From Dermacoccus abyssi (GTDB lineage: Bacteria; Actinomycetota; Actinomycetes; Actinomycetales; Dermatophilaceae), in assembly GCF_003515945.1 (NCBI RefSeq), contig NZ_QWLM01000011.1, positions 1-64,000 of the forward strand: a stretch of 64,000 bases of DNA, given 5' to 3'. The notes beneath the pieces were generated by a model. It was not told the DNA's origin, ran no database searches, and saw nothing but the letters and a program-made list of their open reading frames with translations. The stretch's first letter is position 1. Each line of letters opens with the position of its first letter. Made by a program: the position numbers and the translations under genes. This document shows positions 50,899-59,592 of this stretch, piece by piece.

Positions 50899-50957
50899 CG
50901 CGCGCGAACCCGCGTGGCGTAGAGCAGGAGAATCGCGACGACGCAGCCGACGGCGGT

Positions 50958-51956
50958 CTAGGCGGCACGATCGAACAGCAGCGGTCCGACGGCCACCTCG
51001 TGCCCCAACTGCCCCATGAGCAGGGCGAGTGGCGTGACGAAGATCAACGCGATGCCGTAGTTACGACCCACGAACAATTCCGCCGCGGCTTGGAGCACGG
51101 TGAGTACGAGCACCGCCACGACGCCCCGGGGGTACAGCGGCAGGATGAGCGCGGCGAGGCCCACACCGGCGAAGGTGCCGATGAGGCGGTGCAGCCCACG
51201 CGTGAGGCGGGCGCGACGCGTGGCTCCCGTCAGCCCCGCGACGACGGCCACCATGGCCCAGTACGCGTGCGTGCTGCCGTAGAGCGAACCGACGACTGCG
51301 CCGACGAGGCCCGCGACGAGGGCTCCCCCGGCGAACAACATGGCCCGCCGACGGTTCGCCTCAACGCTCAGAACCCGCGCGGGATCGAAGCGCGGGAGGA
51401 CGACCTTCTTCGCACCGTCAGCGCCGCCGCGCGACGATTCGACACGCACCCGGCCCACCTGACTGACGACGACGGAGAACGCCGCCGCGAGCGCCGCCAC
51501 GGCGAAGGCGACCGGCACGTTGCGCGGGTCGTGCGGCAACGACGTCACGGCCGTGAAGGCGAAGACCGGGAACAGCGGGCCGGGCGGGTGCCAACGCATC
51601 CCGTCGGAGAGCAGGGAGGTCGCGCCGGCCACGAGCGTGCCGCCGAGGATGACGGCGAGTTCGCGTTGGGGCATGAGCGAAAGGGCGGTGCCTGCGGTGA
51701 CGAGCACGGTCAGGACGCTGCCGACGACGATCTGTTCCCCCGCGCGCCGGGCGTGCTGCTGCCCTCGCGCGTACAACGAGGTGAAGGCTCCGAAGGCGGC
51801 GAACATCGTCCACTGCGGACGGTCGAGGACGACGAGCACGAGCAGCGGGACGAAGACGGAGACGGCCGCGCGAACCGCGACACGGTGCGCTCCGGCGTGG
51901 GGCCCGACGGTGAAGAAATCGGTGAGAAAACCGGAGTTCGAACGCTGGGAGGCCAC
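50958..51956 (-). CDS. FUSC-like inner-membrane protein
   Basis: The 332-aa protein has two blocks of membrane helices separated by a basic loop (SSRGGADGAKKVVLPRFDPA). VRAAVSVFVPLLVLVVLDRP, QWTMFAAFGAFTSLYARGQQ and AYWAMVAVVAGLTGATRRAR, then GLHRLIGTFAGVGLAALIL, match the aromatic-acid-exporter/FUSC pattern. The GTG at 51956 is preferred. An ATG at 52028 would add 24 residues with a CGSC motif. The substrate is unknown. Confidence 0.75.
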   Translation of the reverse strand: MASQRSNSGFLTDFFTVGPHAGAHRVAVRAAVSVFVPLLVLVVLDRPQWTMFAAFGAFTSLYARGQQHARRAGEQIVVGSVLTVLVTAGTALSLMPQRELAVILGGTLVAGATSLLSDGMRWHPPGPLFPVFAFTAVTSLPHDPRNVPVAFAVAALAAAFSVVVSQVGRVRVESSRGGADGAKKVVLPRFDPARVLSVEANRRRAMLFAGGALVAGLVGAVVGSLYGSTHAYWAMVAVVAGLTGATRRARLTRGLHRLIGTFAGVGLAALILPLYPRGVVAVLVLTVLQAAAELFVGRNYGIALIFVTPLALLMGQLGHEVAVGPLLFDRAA

Positions 51957-52235
51957 CGCTCGACGGTACGCCGCACATGAGCCGCACACCTCATCGCGAG
52001 CACCCTCGCGGCCCGTGATGTTGCTCATCCTGACGGCGTCGACGCGCGAATGTTCCTCGCGCAGTTGGGCGTTCGACCTGGGCGCCCCGGCGGGGGCTAT
52101 CCACGCGACAGGCGATCGGTACCACACCGCGAAGGTGGATTCGGGCAATCCGGCGGGCTAATCTCGTGAGCAAGTAGTGGTGGCCGCATCCGAGAAACCT
52201 CCCTGACCGCAACACGCCACCCGAGGAGTTTGAAC

Positions 52236-52754
52236 ATGTTCGCACTCGCCATCGTGCTGCTCATCGCAGCTGCTGCCCTCGTCCTGTGGGTCATCTTCGG
52301 ACTCAACGACGCAGGCAACAACAAGATCCACTTCGACGGCTTCGGCATCACCGCCGACCTCAGCCCCCTCACCCTGTTCCTGCTCGGCGCCCTCGCGCTG
52401 CTGCTCGTGTGGGCCGCCACGCGCCTCATCGCCGCCGGCACGAAGCGCGGCATGCGCAAGCGTCGCGAGCGCAAGACGCTGGAGAAGGAGCACAAGCTTC
52501 ACGAGAAGGACCGTCTCGCCGCCGAGCGCGACCGCGACGCCCTGCGTGACGAGCGTGACGCCGAAGCCCACCAGCGTGAGACCGCCGAGGCCCGCCAGCG
52601 CGTCGCCGAGCGTGACGTCGCCCGCTCCGAGGACGACCACCGCACGGATGCCAACGACGTGCGCGGCACCGAGCCGCAGCGCGGCGCGCACAGTGACGTG
52701 CGAGACGCTGACGTGCGTGACGCCGCCACGGACGGTCGCCACTACCGCGACTGA
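52236..52754 (+). CDS. Membrane protein with charged coiled-coil tail
   Basis: The 172-aa protein has two membrane helices (LAIVLLIAAAALVLWVIFGL and LTLFLLGALALLLVWAATRL) joined by a short loop, then about 100 residues dominated by Arg, Glu, Asp and Ala (DRLAAERDRDALRDERDAEA), a likely coiled coil. It resembles small LapA/DUF1049-like proteins. The ATG at 52236 has GAGGAG upstream. Function is unknown. Confidence 0.6.
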   Translation: MFALAIVLLIAAAALVLWVIFGLNDAGNNKIHFDGFGITADLSPLTLFLLGALALLLVWAATRLIAAGTKRGMRKRRERKTLEKEHKLHEKDRLAAERDRDALRDERDAEAHQRETAEARQRVAERDVARSEDDHRTDANDVRGTEPQRGAHSDVRDADVRDAATDGRHYRD

Positions 52755-52768
52755 TCCACAGCGTCACT

Positions 52769-52817
52769 CATGACGAAGGGGTGCCCCACCGATTCGGTGG
52801 GGCACCCCTTCGTCATG
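52769..52817. terminator. Bidirectional terminator
   Basis: A near-perfect 49-base hairpin with arms CATGACGAAGGGGTGCCCC and GGGGCACCCCTTCGTCATG separates the coiled-coil membrane gene (plus) and ndh (minus). Confidence 0.9.
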
Positions 52818-52825
52818 GGCGAGGG

Positions 52826-54214
52826 TCAGCTCTTCGCGGGCTCTGCCTTCGGCTCCTTCTTCGGCGCCGGCTTCGAGTTGGCGGCGTCGACGAACGCGTG
52901 ACGCGGCGACTCGAGATCCATGAGGGCGCTGGCGTCGCGGCCGAACATGAGACCGACGGCCCAGTTACCGAGGATGCGCGCCTTGCGCTCGAACGTCGGC
53001 ATCGCGTACGCGTGGTAACCGCGGTGCATCATCCACGCCGGCAGGCCGCGCAGGCCGAACTTGCCGACCTGGGCCACGCCCTTGCCGACACCGAGACCGG
53101 CGACCGAGCCGATCGTCTTGTGCTTGTACTGCTTGAGCTCGCCGCCCCCGCGGATGACGGTGAGGATGTTGCTCGCGAGCACCGGCGCGTGACGCAGCGC
53201 GTGCTGAGCGTTCGGCACACAGAAGCCGCCGGGGCCCATGCCGGTGACGTCGGGAACGGCCGCGTTGTCGCCGGCACCCCAGGCGCCCTCGACGACGTTG
53301 CCGTCGTCGTCACGCACGCGCAGGTCGGTGCCGACCATGAGGCGGCCACGGTCGTCGATCGGCAGGTCGGAGTCGACGAGCACCGGGTTGGCCTTGACGC
53401 CCGCGTTCCACACGATGGTGTCGGCGTCGAACTCCTCGCCGGTCGACAGCACGATGTGCTTGTTCTCGCAGCTCTTGAGCTGCGTGTCGAGGTAGACGTC
53501 GACGCCGCGCTCGCGCAGGGAGGCGACGACCCACTTCGCCTGCTCCTCGCTGACCTCGGGCATGACGCGGCTCATGGCCTCGACGAGCACGAAGCGCGGG
53601 TCTTCGGGCGACAGGCGCGTGTAGTGCTTGATGGCGTCCTTCACCATGTCCTGGATCTCGGCGATCGCCTCGATGCCGGCGAACCCGCCGCCGACGAAGA
53701 CGAACGTCAGCGCACGCTTGCGCTCCTCGGGGTCGGTGAGGACGGCGGCCTCGTCGAGGCGCGCGAGGACGTGGTCACGCAGCGTGACTGCTTCCTCGAT
53801 CGTCTTGAAACCGATGCCCTCCTCGGCGAGGCCGGGGATTGGCAGCGCGCGCGGCACGGAGCCGGCGGCCATGACGATGTGGTCGTACTCGAGCGTGAAG
53901 TCGTCACCGAGCTCGGGGTCGACGTTGACCGTGCGGTTCGCGTGGTCGATCGACGTCACCTTGCCGGTGATGATGTCGGCACCCTTGAGGTGACGGCGCA
54001 GCGGCACGAGCGCGTGGCGCGCCTCGATTGAACCGGCCGCGACCTCGGGGAGGAAGGGCTGGTAGGTCATGTAGGGGTTCGGGTCGACGACCGTCACCGA
54101 ACCTTCACCCTGGTTCAGCCCCGCGAGGAGCTTCTTCGCCGTGATGAAGCCGAGGTATCCGCCGCCGACGATGAGGATGCGGGGGCGCACGTTCGTGTTC
54201 TGCGAGAAAGGCAT
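52826..54214 (-). CDS. ndh: Type II NADH dehydrogenase (NDH-2)
   Basis: The 462-aa flavoprotein has two Rossmann motifs: RILIVGGGYLGFITAKKLL for FAD and TFVFVGGGFAGIEAIAEI for NADH. MTYQPFLPEVAAG and CVPNAQHALRHAPVL are family-typical, the latter near the quinone site. It passes electrons from NADH to menaquinone without pumping protons. A basic C-terminal tail rich in Lys and Pro (KPAPKKEPKAEPAKS) is extra. Length is normal for actinobacterial NDH-2. It is a single-gene unit ending at a terminator. Confidence 0.93.
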   Translation of the reverse strand: MPFSQNTNVRPRILIVGGGYLGFITAKKLLAGLNQGEGSVTVVDPNPYMTYQPFLPEVAAGSIEARHALVPLRRHLKGADIITGKVTSIDHANRTVNVDPELGDDFTLEYDHIVMAAGSVPRALPIPGLAEEGIGFKTIEEAVTLRDHVLARLDEAAVLTDPEERKRALTFVFVGGGFAGIEAIAEIQDMVKDAIKHYTRLSPEDPRFVLVEAMSRVMPEVSEEQAKWVVASLRERGVDVYLDTQLKSCENKHIVLSTGEEFDADTIVWNAGVKANPVLVDSDLPIDDRGRLMVGTDLRVRDDDGNVVEGAWGAGDNAAVPDVTGMGPGGFCVPNAQHALRHAPVLASNILTVIRGGGELKQYKHKTIGSVAGLGVGKGVAQVGKFGLRGLPAWMMHRGYHAYAMPTFERKARILGNWAVGLMFGRDASALMDLESPRHAFVDAANSKPAPKKEPKAEPAKS

Positions 54215-54336
54215 GTCTTCACTCTAGAACCGTTCGAGGCACCGGTCGAAATGCAGAGGGCAAACGACCAACTGTAGGTGATGACGCTCGCCCGCGTGTG
54301 GTTCCGGCCTCGTCAGTTCAGCCGTCCGAACGGGTC

Positions 54337-55368
54337 TCAGAGCTCGAGCACGAGCTCCTTGCCCTTGCAGCGGCTGACGCAGATCATCATGACGTCGCCC
54401 TCCTCGCGCTCGTCGTCCTCGAGGACGGAGTCGCGGTGGTCGATCTCGCCGGAGACGACGCCCGTCTCGCAGGTGCCGCAGATGCCCTCGAGGCACGAGC
54501 CGAGCACCGAGATGCCGTTCTCACGCACGACCTCGAAGATCGACTTGTCGGCCGGCACCGTGAGGCGCATGTCGGACTCCTCGAGGACGATCTCGAACTC
54601 GGAGTTGTCCGAGTCGTCGATCTCCTTGGGCGTGAAGCGCTCGACGTGGGCGACGAGCGTCGCGCGCGTGCGGCACTGGTTTTCGACCGCTTCGAGCAGA
54701 CGCTCGGGGCCACACGAGTAGACGAGTGCAGCACCCTCGGCCTCGATCTGGTCGAACATGCCCTGCAGGTCGAAGGCACCCTTCGGGTCCTTGGCCCAGA
54801 GCGTCACCTTGTCGCCGTACTGGGCGAGCTCGTCACGGAAGGCCATCGTCGCCTCGCTGCGGCCGAGGTAGTACAGGTGCCAGTTCTTCCCGGCGGCCTC
54901 GACCTCGCGGATCATCGGCATGATCGGCGTGATGCCGATGCCCCCGGCGACGAAGACGTACTTGGGTGCCTTGCGCAGTTCGAAGTGGTTGCGCGGGCCG
55001 TAGCTGACGAGTTCGTCGCCGGCCTTGAGCGTGTCGTGGACGTAGGAGGAGCCGCCGCGCGACTCGACCTCGCGCAGCACCGCGACCCGGTAGCAGGAGC
55101 GGTCGGCCACGTCACCGCAGAGGGAGTACTGGCGGATCGTCTCGGCGAACGGGTCGTGCTCGGGCATCGCGCCGGCTTCGGCGGCCTGCATCTGGGCCGC
55201 GTCGACGCCGCCCAGGACGAGGTCGAGGTGCGAACCGGGCGTCCACGGCGGCAGGTCGCTGCCGTCCTTGGACCGCAGGGTGAGGAGACGGACGCCGTCG
55301 GCAGCTTCGTCGATGGTGTCGACGACGAGCAGGGTCGACGATTCCGGCTGGGTCGATTCCGAGATCAT
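54337..55368 (-). CDS. PDR/VanB-type reductase (FMN/NAD and 2Fe-2S ferredoxin domains)
   Basis: The 343-aa protein has an N-terminal ferredoxin-reductase domain (PWTPGSHLDLVL, IRQYSLCGD for flavin binding, YVFVAGGIGITPIMPMIREV for NAD) and a C-terminal plant-type ferredoxin with ligands in GSCLEGICGTCETGV and a fourth Cys near ICVSRC. This is the phthalate-dioxygenase-reductase layout. Such reductases supply electrons to oxygenases or cytochromes P450. A P450 gene about 5 kb away and operator dyads shared with its operon suggest that partner, which is an inference. Its promoter region holds two such dyads. Confidence 0.9.
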   Translation of the reverse strand: MISESTQPESSTLLVVDTIDEAADGVRLLTLRSKDGSDLPPWTPGSHLDLVLGGVDAAQMQAAEAGAMPEHDPFAETIRQYSLCGDVADRSCYRVAVLREVESRGGSSYVHDTLKAGDELVSYGPRNHFELRKAPKYVFVAGGIGITPIMPMIREVEAAGKNWHLYYLGRSEATMAFRDELAQYGDKVTLWAKDPKGAFDLQGMFDQIEAEGAALVYSCGPERLLEAVENQCRTRATLVAHVERFTPKEIDDSDNSEFEIVLEESDMRLTVPADKSIFEVVRENGISVLGSCLEGICGTCETGVVSGEIDHRDSVLEDDEREEGDVMMICVSRCKGKELVLEL

Positions 55369-55407
55369 GCGCTTCTCCTTCGGCGGTGCTGACGCTCCGC
55401 GGCCCTT

Positions 55408-55425
55408 TCGTTCGGGTGCGAACGA
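55408..55425. promoter_or_regulatory. Regulon dyad site 1 (TCGTTCG-N4-CGAACGA)
   Basis: Perfect 7-4-7 inverted repeat 40 bp upstream of the PDR reductase start, in the divergent region shared with the amidotransferase gene. The same pattern recurs at 55488, 62431 and 62503. Confidence 0.75.
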
Positions 55426-55487
55426 GTCACCAGTGTACGCACCACATCATGCATTTGTGACCTGCGTCTCAATCCGTTGCCCCAAAG

Positions 55488-55505
55488 TCTTTCGGGGCCG
55501 AACGA
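55488..55505. promoter_or_regulatory. Regulon dyad site 2 (TCTTTCG-N4-CGAACGA)
   Basis: One arm base differs from site 1. Spacing and spacer length (GGGC) are the same. It lies 20 bp before the amidotransferase start, where it may overlap the promoter. Confidence 0.7.
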
Positions 55506-55524
55506 AACGTCCTAGCGTAGGGAC

Positions 55525-56250
55525 ATGACTCAGCGCGTCCTCATCGTCCAACACGACCACTGCTCCCCTCCCGGCGCCGTCGCGGAGCGTTTCCGCGAGC
55601 GCGGCTACGAGGAGACGCTCTTCCAGATCGTGCCGGAAGCCGATTTCGAGAACCCGGGCGTCGAGGTGGAGTTCCCCGACGTTCGCGGGTTCGACGCGAT
55701 CGTCGTCATGGGCTCGTACTGGTCGGCGTGGGACGACGACCTCATCGGCTCGTGGCTGCGCCCCGAGATGGAGATGCTGCGCGAGGCTGACGAAGCCGGC
55801 GTGCCGGTGCTCGGCATCTGCTTCGGCGGGCAGCTGCTGGCGCGCACGCACGGCGGTTCGGTGGCGCGCGCCCCGGAGCCGGAGATCGGCTTCGTCGAGG
55901 TGACGAGCGAACGTGAGGAGCTGGCTCCGGGCGGACGCTGGTTCGCGTGGCACTACGACCGCTGGCAGCTACCGCCGCAGGGCGTAGAGTTCGCGCGCAA
56001 CGCGATGGCGTCACAGGGATTCATCCTGCGCAAGAACCTCGCCGTCCAGTTCCACCCGGAGCTGTCGTCGGACGTGCTGACCGGCTGGTGCGACAACGGC
56101 GGCCGCGAGATGCTCGCCGGCATGGGCCGCAGCGCCGACGACCTCATCGCGCAGGCGCGCGACTGGGACGAGCGCGGTCGCGAGCGCGCCCACGCCGTCG
56201 TCGACGGATTCCTCGTCAACGTGGCGTCACAGGAGGCCCGTGCCTCGTGA
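55525..56250 (+). CDS. Class-I glutamine amidotransferase-like protein
   Basis: The 241-aa protein has the catalytic elbow VLGICFGGQLLA with the nucleophile Cys, and AVQFHPEL with the His of the triad. It is a free-standing GATase1 of the GuaA-like/PuuD-like group. Such proteins can hydrolyse gamma-glutamyl amides. In aniline and polyamine pathways a free-standing GATase pairs with a GS-like ligase. The GS-like gene here shares its operator motif, supporting the idea. It has two regulon dyads upstream and a short antitoxin-like gene 21 bp downstream. Confidence 0.8.
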   Translation: MTQRVLIVQHDHCSPPGAVAERFRERGYEETLFQIVPEADFENPGVEVEFPDVRGFDAIVVMGSYWSAWDDDLIGSWLRPEMEMLREADEAGVPVLGICFGGQLLARTHGGSVARAPEPEIGFVEVTSEREELAPGGRWFAWHYDRWQLPPQGVEFARNAMASQGFILRKNLAVQFHPELSSDVLTGWCDNGGREMLAGMGRSADDLIAQARDWDERGRERAHAVVDGFLVNVASQEARAS

Positions 56251-56271
56251 ATGCCGTGATGGGATGAACCG

Positions 56272-56505
56272 ATGAGCGTTCAGATTGCCGTGAGCCTGCC
56301 CAGCACTGCGGTTGGCTTCCTCGACCACAGCGTGGCTGCAGGCGAAGCGCCGAGTCGAGCCGCGCTCATCACGATCGCGCTCGAGCGAGAGTTGCGCCAT
56401 CGTCTGGCCATGCGCGACACGGAAATCCTGAGCCAGGTCGGGCCCGCGGACGAACTGGACGACCTCGTGCTCTGGAGCGGTCACTCCTTCGACGATCCGG
56501 ACTGA
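56272..56505 (+). CDS. Ribbon-helix-helix antitoxin-like protein (orphan)
   Basis: The 77-aa protein starts MSVQIAVSLPSTAVGFLDHS, a beta-strand then helix typical of MazE/VapB-type ribbon-helix-helix antitoxins, and ends with an acidic tail (LDDLVLWSGHSFDDPD) as used to bind toxin. No toxin follows: the next gene is on the other strand. It may be a solitary antitoxin, or the toxin has been lost. Confidence 0.6.
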   Translation: MSVQIAVSLPSTAVGFLDHSVAAGEAPSRAALITIALERELRHRLAMRDTEILSQVGPADELDDLVLWSGHSFDDPD

Positions 56506-56528
56506 GCCGCGGCCGCCCACTCACGGGG

Positions 56529-57146
56529 TCAGGGCTGGCCGGGCTTGAGGGCCACCCACAGCCCCTCGGCTTCGGCACACAGGCGTTCGCCCGCCCACAG
56601 CGAGCCGCGGATGAATTGCTTGCGCCCCTCGATGCGATCGACGGTGGCCGTCACCGTCAGCGTCTCGTCGACCGGCGCGACGGAGCGGAAGTTCACGGTG
56701 AGGTACGCCGTGCGACTGGGGTCGAGCTCGGCTTCCAGAGCGAGCGCTCCGAGGACGTCGTCGAAGAGCATGCAGATCGCGCCGCCGTGGACGACGGAGT
56801 TCTCCCCGACGTGGAACGTGCCGAAGCGGACGCTGCCGGAGAACGAGTCGCCGACGTAGGTGCCGTCGACGACGGACGGCACGAGGGTCTGCGCGCGGCC
56901 GACGGTGTCGACTCGACCCCAGACTCGCTCGGGTTCGGGGGCTCCGGCGCCGCGCAGAATGGTGTTCACCTCGCGCAGGTGTTCCGTGATTTCGGCGGCC
57001 TGAGCGGCGTCGAGGCGAGAGGCGGCCATGAGGTCGAGCAGCTCGCGTATTTGCGTCGCCACCGAATCGTGGGCATCGACCGTTTCGGGCGGCACCGTGT
57101 TCTCACGCAGGGCGTGCAGGGCGGCGATGGCGTCGCGCTCGGTCAT
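56529..57146 (-). CDS. PaaI-family hotdog thioesterase
   Basis: The 205-aa protein has a hotdog-fold C-terminal half with the motif SVVHGGAICMLFDDVLGALA (the H-G-G and Asp are catalytic) and AYLTVNFRSVAPVDETLTVT. PaaI-type enzymes cleave acyl- or aryl-CoA thioesters. The N-terminal 70 residues are helical and less conserved. A possible role is clearing CoA esters. It stands alone with a promoter region to the right. Confidence 0.8.
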   Translation of the reverse strand: MTERDAIAALHALRENTVPPETVDAHDSVATQIRELLDLMAASRLDAAQAAEITEHLREVNTILRGAGAPEPERVWGRVDTVGRAQTLVPSVVDGTYVGDSFSGSVRFGTFHVGENSVVHGGAICMLFDDVLGALALEAELDPSRTAYLTVNFRSVAPVDETLTVTATVDRIEGRKQFIRGSLWAGERLCAEAEGLWVALKPGQP

Positions 57147-57379
57147 CGGTACTCCTCTGAGTTCGGCATCGCCGGGGCGGGCACCGGCCTGTGCGCATGA
57201 TGCCCCGAGCAGGGCGAGTACGTCGAGGATGCCTGGTGACGAGGGCAGGTTCAGGCGAGGTCGTCGGCGTACTGACGCGCGCAGAAGTCACGCAAGTCCT
57301 CCGCGAGCGCGGCCAGTTCGCCCGCTGCGTCATGATCGGGGGACCACGCGGCGCGCAGCGACTGAGTGAGCGCCTGGCC

Positions 57380-58150
57380 GTCGACAAGGCGATTCCGCTG
57401 TGCCGCAAGTACGACGTGCGCGTGCACGTCGACGCGGCGTACGGCGGTTTCTTCCGCCTGCTCGCCGAGGAGGGCGACGACCTGCTGGCGCCGGACGTGG
57501 CCGCCGCCTTCCGGGCGATCGACGAGGCCGACTCCGTCGTCATCGACCCGCACAAGCACGGCCTGCAGCCGTACGGCTGCGGCGCGGTGCTGTTCCGCGA
57601 CCCGAACGTGGCGAACTTCTAGAACCACACCTCGCCGTACACGTACTTCACGAGCGGTGACGACCTGCACATGGGCGAGATCTCGCTCGAGTGCTCGCGT
57701 TCGGGCGCGTCCGCGGCGGCGCTGTGGATGACGCTCCAGTTGCTGCCGCTCACGCGGGAGGGCATGGGCGAGATCGTCGCGCCGGGACGTCGCGCCGCGC
57801 TGGCGTGGGCCGAGAAGCTGCGCGACTCGGAGGTGTTCGACCTCTACCAGGAGCCCGACCTCGACATCGTCAGCTACTTCCCGAAGGGCGACTCCCTCGC
57901 TGATGTCGACCGCCGTTCGGGCGCGATCCTCACGAACGGCATGAACGCGCCGCGTGACGAGTCGCTCTTCGTCGCGACGTACAAGGTGAAGCCCGACGAC
58001 ATGACGAACCGTGGCCACGACGTGCCCGGCGGAGCGCCCGAGGCGGGCGCGCGCATCCTGCGCAGCGTGACGATGAAGCCGGAGACCGAGCCCCTCATCG
58101 GCGACATCCACGCCGCCGTCGAGAAGCTCGCCCGCGCCGTCGACGCCTGA
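57380..58150 (+). pseudogene. PLP-dependent decarboxylase remnant, 5'-truncated and with an in-frame TAG
   Basis: The frame begins at DKAIPLCRKYDVRVHVDAAY and includes the PLP-lysine motif VVIDPHKHGLQPYGCGAVLF, then RDPNVANF-stop-NHTSPYTYF. The interruption is TAG at 57620 where family members have Tyr. After it the protein continues to TAG-free sequence ending VEKLARAVDA. The N-terminal half of the decarboxylase is missing. On the minus strand, 57251-57361 encodes AALAEDLRDFCARQYADDLA plus preceding residues that look like the tail of some other gene, so this locus is a deletion scar. It is a group II decarboxylase by motif. Confidence 0.75.
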
Positions 58151-58226
58151 CCGGATGTTGAGCGGCGTACGCGGCACCGGTGCCGCGTTTCCCAGGCAAC
58201 ATCGCGCCACGCCGTAGGGTGGAGGC

Positions 58227-58718
58227 ATGGCACTCAACACGGCCTTTGCGGTCCTGCCCGGTCTGACGATCGACACGCTGCCCAGCGGCATTCTCGACCC
58301 GACGACGGACTACGTCACGGGCGAGGAGGCCATCTCGAACGCGCTGCCGGCGGGGTACGTCGGCGCGTTCACGGCGCGCACGGATGACGACGAGGACGCG
58401 GTCGTCCTCGTCGGCTACGAGCTCATGCTGCAGCCCGACCTCATCCCCGATATCGCGGACGAGGCCGTCACCGCCGTTTTCGCGGGCAACTCGAAGACAT
58501 GGCTGCTCATCGTCGACGGCGTCGAGCAGAGCCACATGCTGACGCTCGACGCGTCGGGCGTCACGGCGGAGGACGGCGAGCCCGTCGAGGGCGAACCGAC
58601 CGCCATCATCGACGGCGACCCCGAGAAGACCCTCAAGCAGGCCGTCGTCGACCTCACCGGCATCGACCTCGACGCCGTCGTCGCCGACAAGGGCGTCCTC
58701 GTCATCGTCGAGGACTGA
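58227..58718 (+). CDS. Acidic hypothetical protein (163 aa)
   Basis: The 163-aa product is strongly acidic, with LPGLTIDTLPSGILDPTTDY at the start and three repeated acidic-hydrophobic stretches (AVVDLTGIDLDAVVADKGVL near the end). It has no helix long enough to span a membrane. GGTGGAGGC precedes the ATG. No family is recognised. Base and codon use match the neighbours. Confidence 0.55.
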   Translation: MALNTAFAVLPGLTIDTLPSGILDPTTDYVTGEEAISNALPAGYVGAFTARTDDDEDAVVLVGYELMLQPDLIPDIADEAVTAVFAGNSKTWLLIVDGVEQSHMLTLDASGVTAEDGEPVEGEPTAIIDGDPEKTLKQAVVDLTGIDLDAVVADKGVLVIVED

Positions 58719-58760
58719 GGATTCACCGATAGGTCTTGCTATCGGCTGTAGTCTGTAGCC

Positions 58761-59234
58761 ATGGCGACGGGCTTGGAGGAGATCGCAGCCGCGAGCGACC
58801 GCATGACGCGTGACGCTCGCGCCATGTTGACCGCTGCCGTCCGCGACGCACACCGCGAGGGACTGTCCCAGCGCGAGATCGCCCGGCGTATCGGACGCAG
58901 CCAGCCTGAGGTGTCGCGCCTCATCCGCTTTCACGGGTCCGGACCTCTTGCCCGCAGGTTGCGCGCCCACCGCCAAGCGGTGATCCACCTCATCGAGGAT
59001 GCCGGGGGACGCAATGTGCGTGTCTTCGGCTCCGTCGCCACGGGCCGCGAGCACGCCGGCTCGGACATCGATCTCTTGGCGGACCTCAGCCTCGCTGACC
59101 TCAGCCTGCTCGACCTCGAGCGCCTCCAGTCACGACTCACCGAAGAAGTGGGCGCGACAGTGGAACTCACGCCCGACTCGGGGCTGAGGCCCTACCTACG
59201 CGAACGCGTCCTGAAGGAAGCCGTTCCGCTGTGA
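58761..59234 (+). CDS. MntA-like nucleotidyltransferase antitoxin with N-terminal HTH
   Basis: The 157-aa protein joins an HTH (LSQREIARRIGRSQPEVSRL, residues about 35-55) to a minimal nucleotidyltransferase with FGSVATGREHAGSDIDLL, the G-S-x10-D-x-D signature. In MNT/HEPN modules, MntA adds AMP to a tyrosine of the HEPN toxin and so silences it. The added HTH may give autoregulation. The stop overlaps the HEPN gene start (GTGA). The catalytic residues are intact. Confidence 0.85.
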   Translation: MATGLEEIAAASDRMTRDARAMLTAAVRDAHREGLSQREIARRIGRSQPEVSRLIRFHGSGPLARRLRAHRQAVIHLIEDAGGRNVRVFGSVATGREHAGSDIDLLADLSLADLSLLDLERLQSRLTEEVGATVELTPDSGLRPYLRERVLKEAVPL

Positions 59235-59554
59235 GCCCCACCGGACGCACACCCGCCGAGAACGTTGAAGAAGCCCGCTACCACGTGCAGTTCGTCGTGA
59301 CATACCTCGACGAACCCGCTACGCAAGTTGCGACGGACGCCATCGCCATGCGCCTGTCGGCCGCCCTGGAGGCGATCTCCGCACTGCCCGTCGAGATGCG
59401 TGATCGCGTCTGCATGGGCGAGTGGAAGGAAATGTGGGGCATGCGCAATCGAATCGCGCACGGCTAGGCACTGACGGACGGACGCCTCCTGCGAACCACC
59501 GCAGAACGGGATGTCCCAACCCTTCTGACTCGCCTCGCAGCCGAGCTCACCTGA
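59231..59554 (+). pseudogene. HEPN toxin (HepT/DUF86) cut by TAG at its R-x4-H-x-Y tyrosine
   Basis: The frame starts at GTG 59231 (MSPTGRTPAENVEEARYHVQ) and reads to RNRIAHG, where TAG at 59465 replaces the expected Tyr codon. After the TAG, 28 further codons (ALTDGRLLRTTAERDVPTLL and so on) continue the family sequence to TGA at 59552. R-x4-H-x-Y is the RNase motif of HepT, and the Tyr is the residue modified by MntA. As written the protein is 78 aa and lacks the tyrosine and the last helix, so it is probably inactive unless the TAG is read through. Confidence 0.85.
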
Positions 59555-59592
59555 CGATCGGACCGCGCGTCAGCGTGCGTCGGGCATCCCTC

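Noticed and set aside
57620-59467. Reassignment of TAG to tyrosine, from two TAG codons at expected Tyr positions
   Set aside because: Other genes here end naturally at TAG (uracil-DNA glycosylase, DUF2063-like and FUSC genes), so TAG works as a stop.
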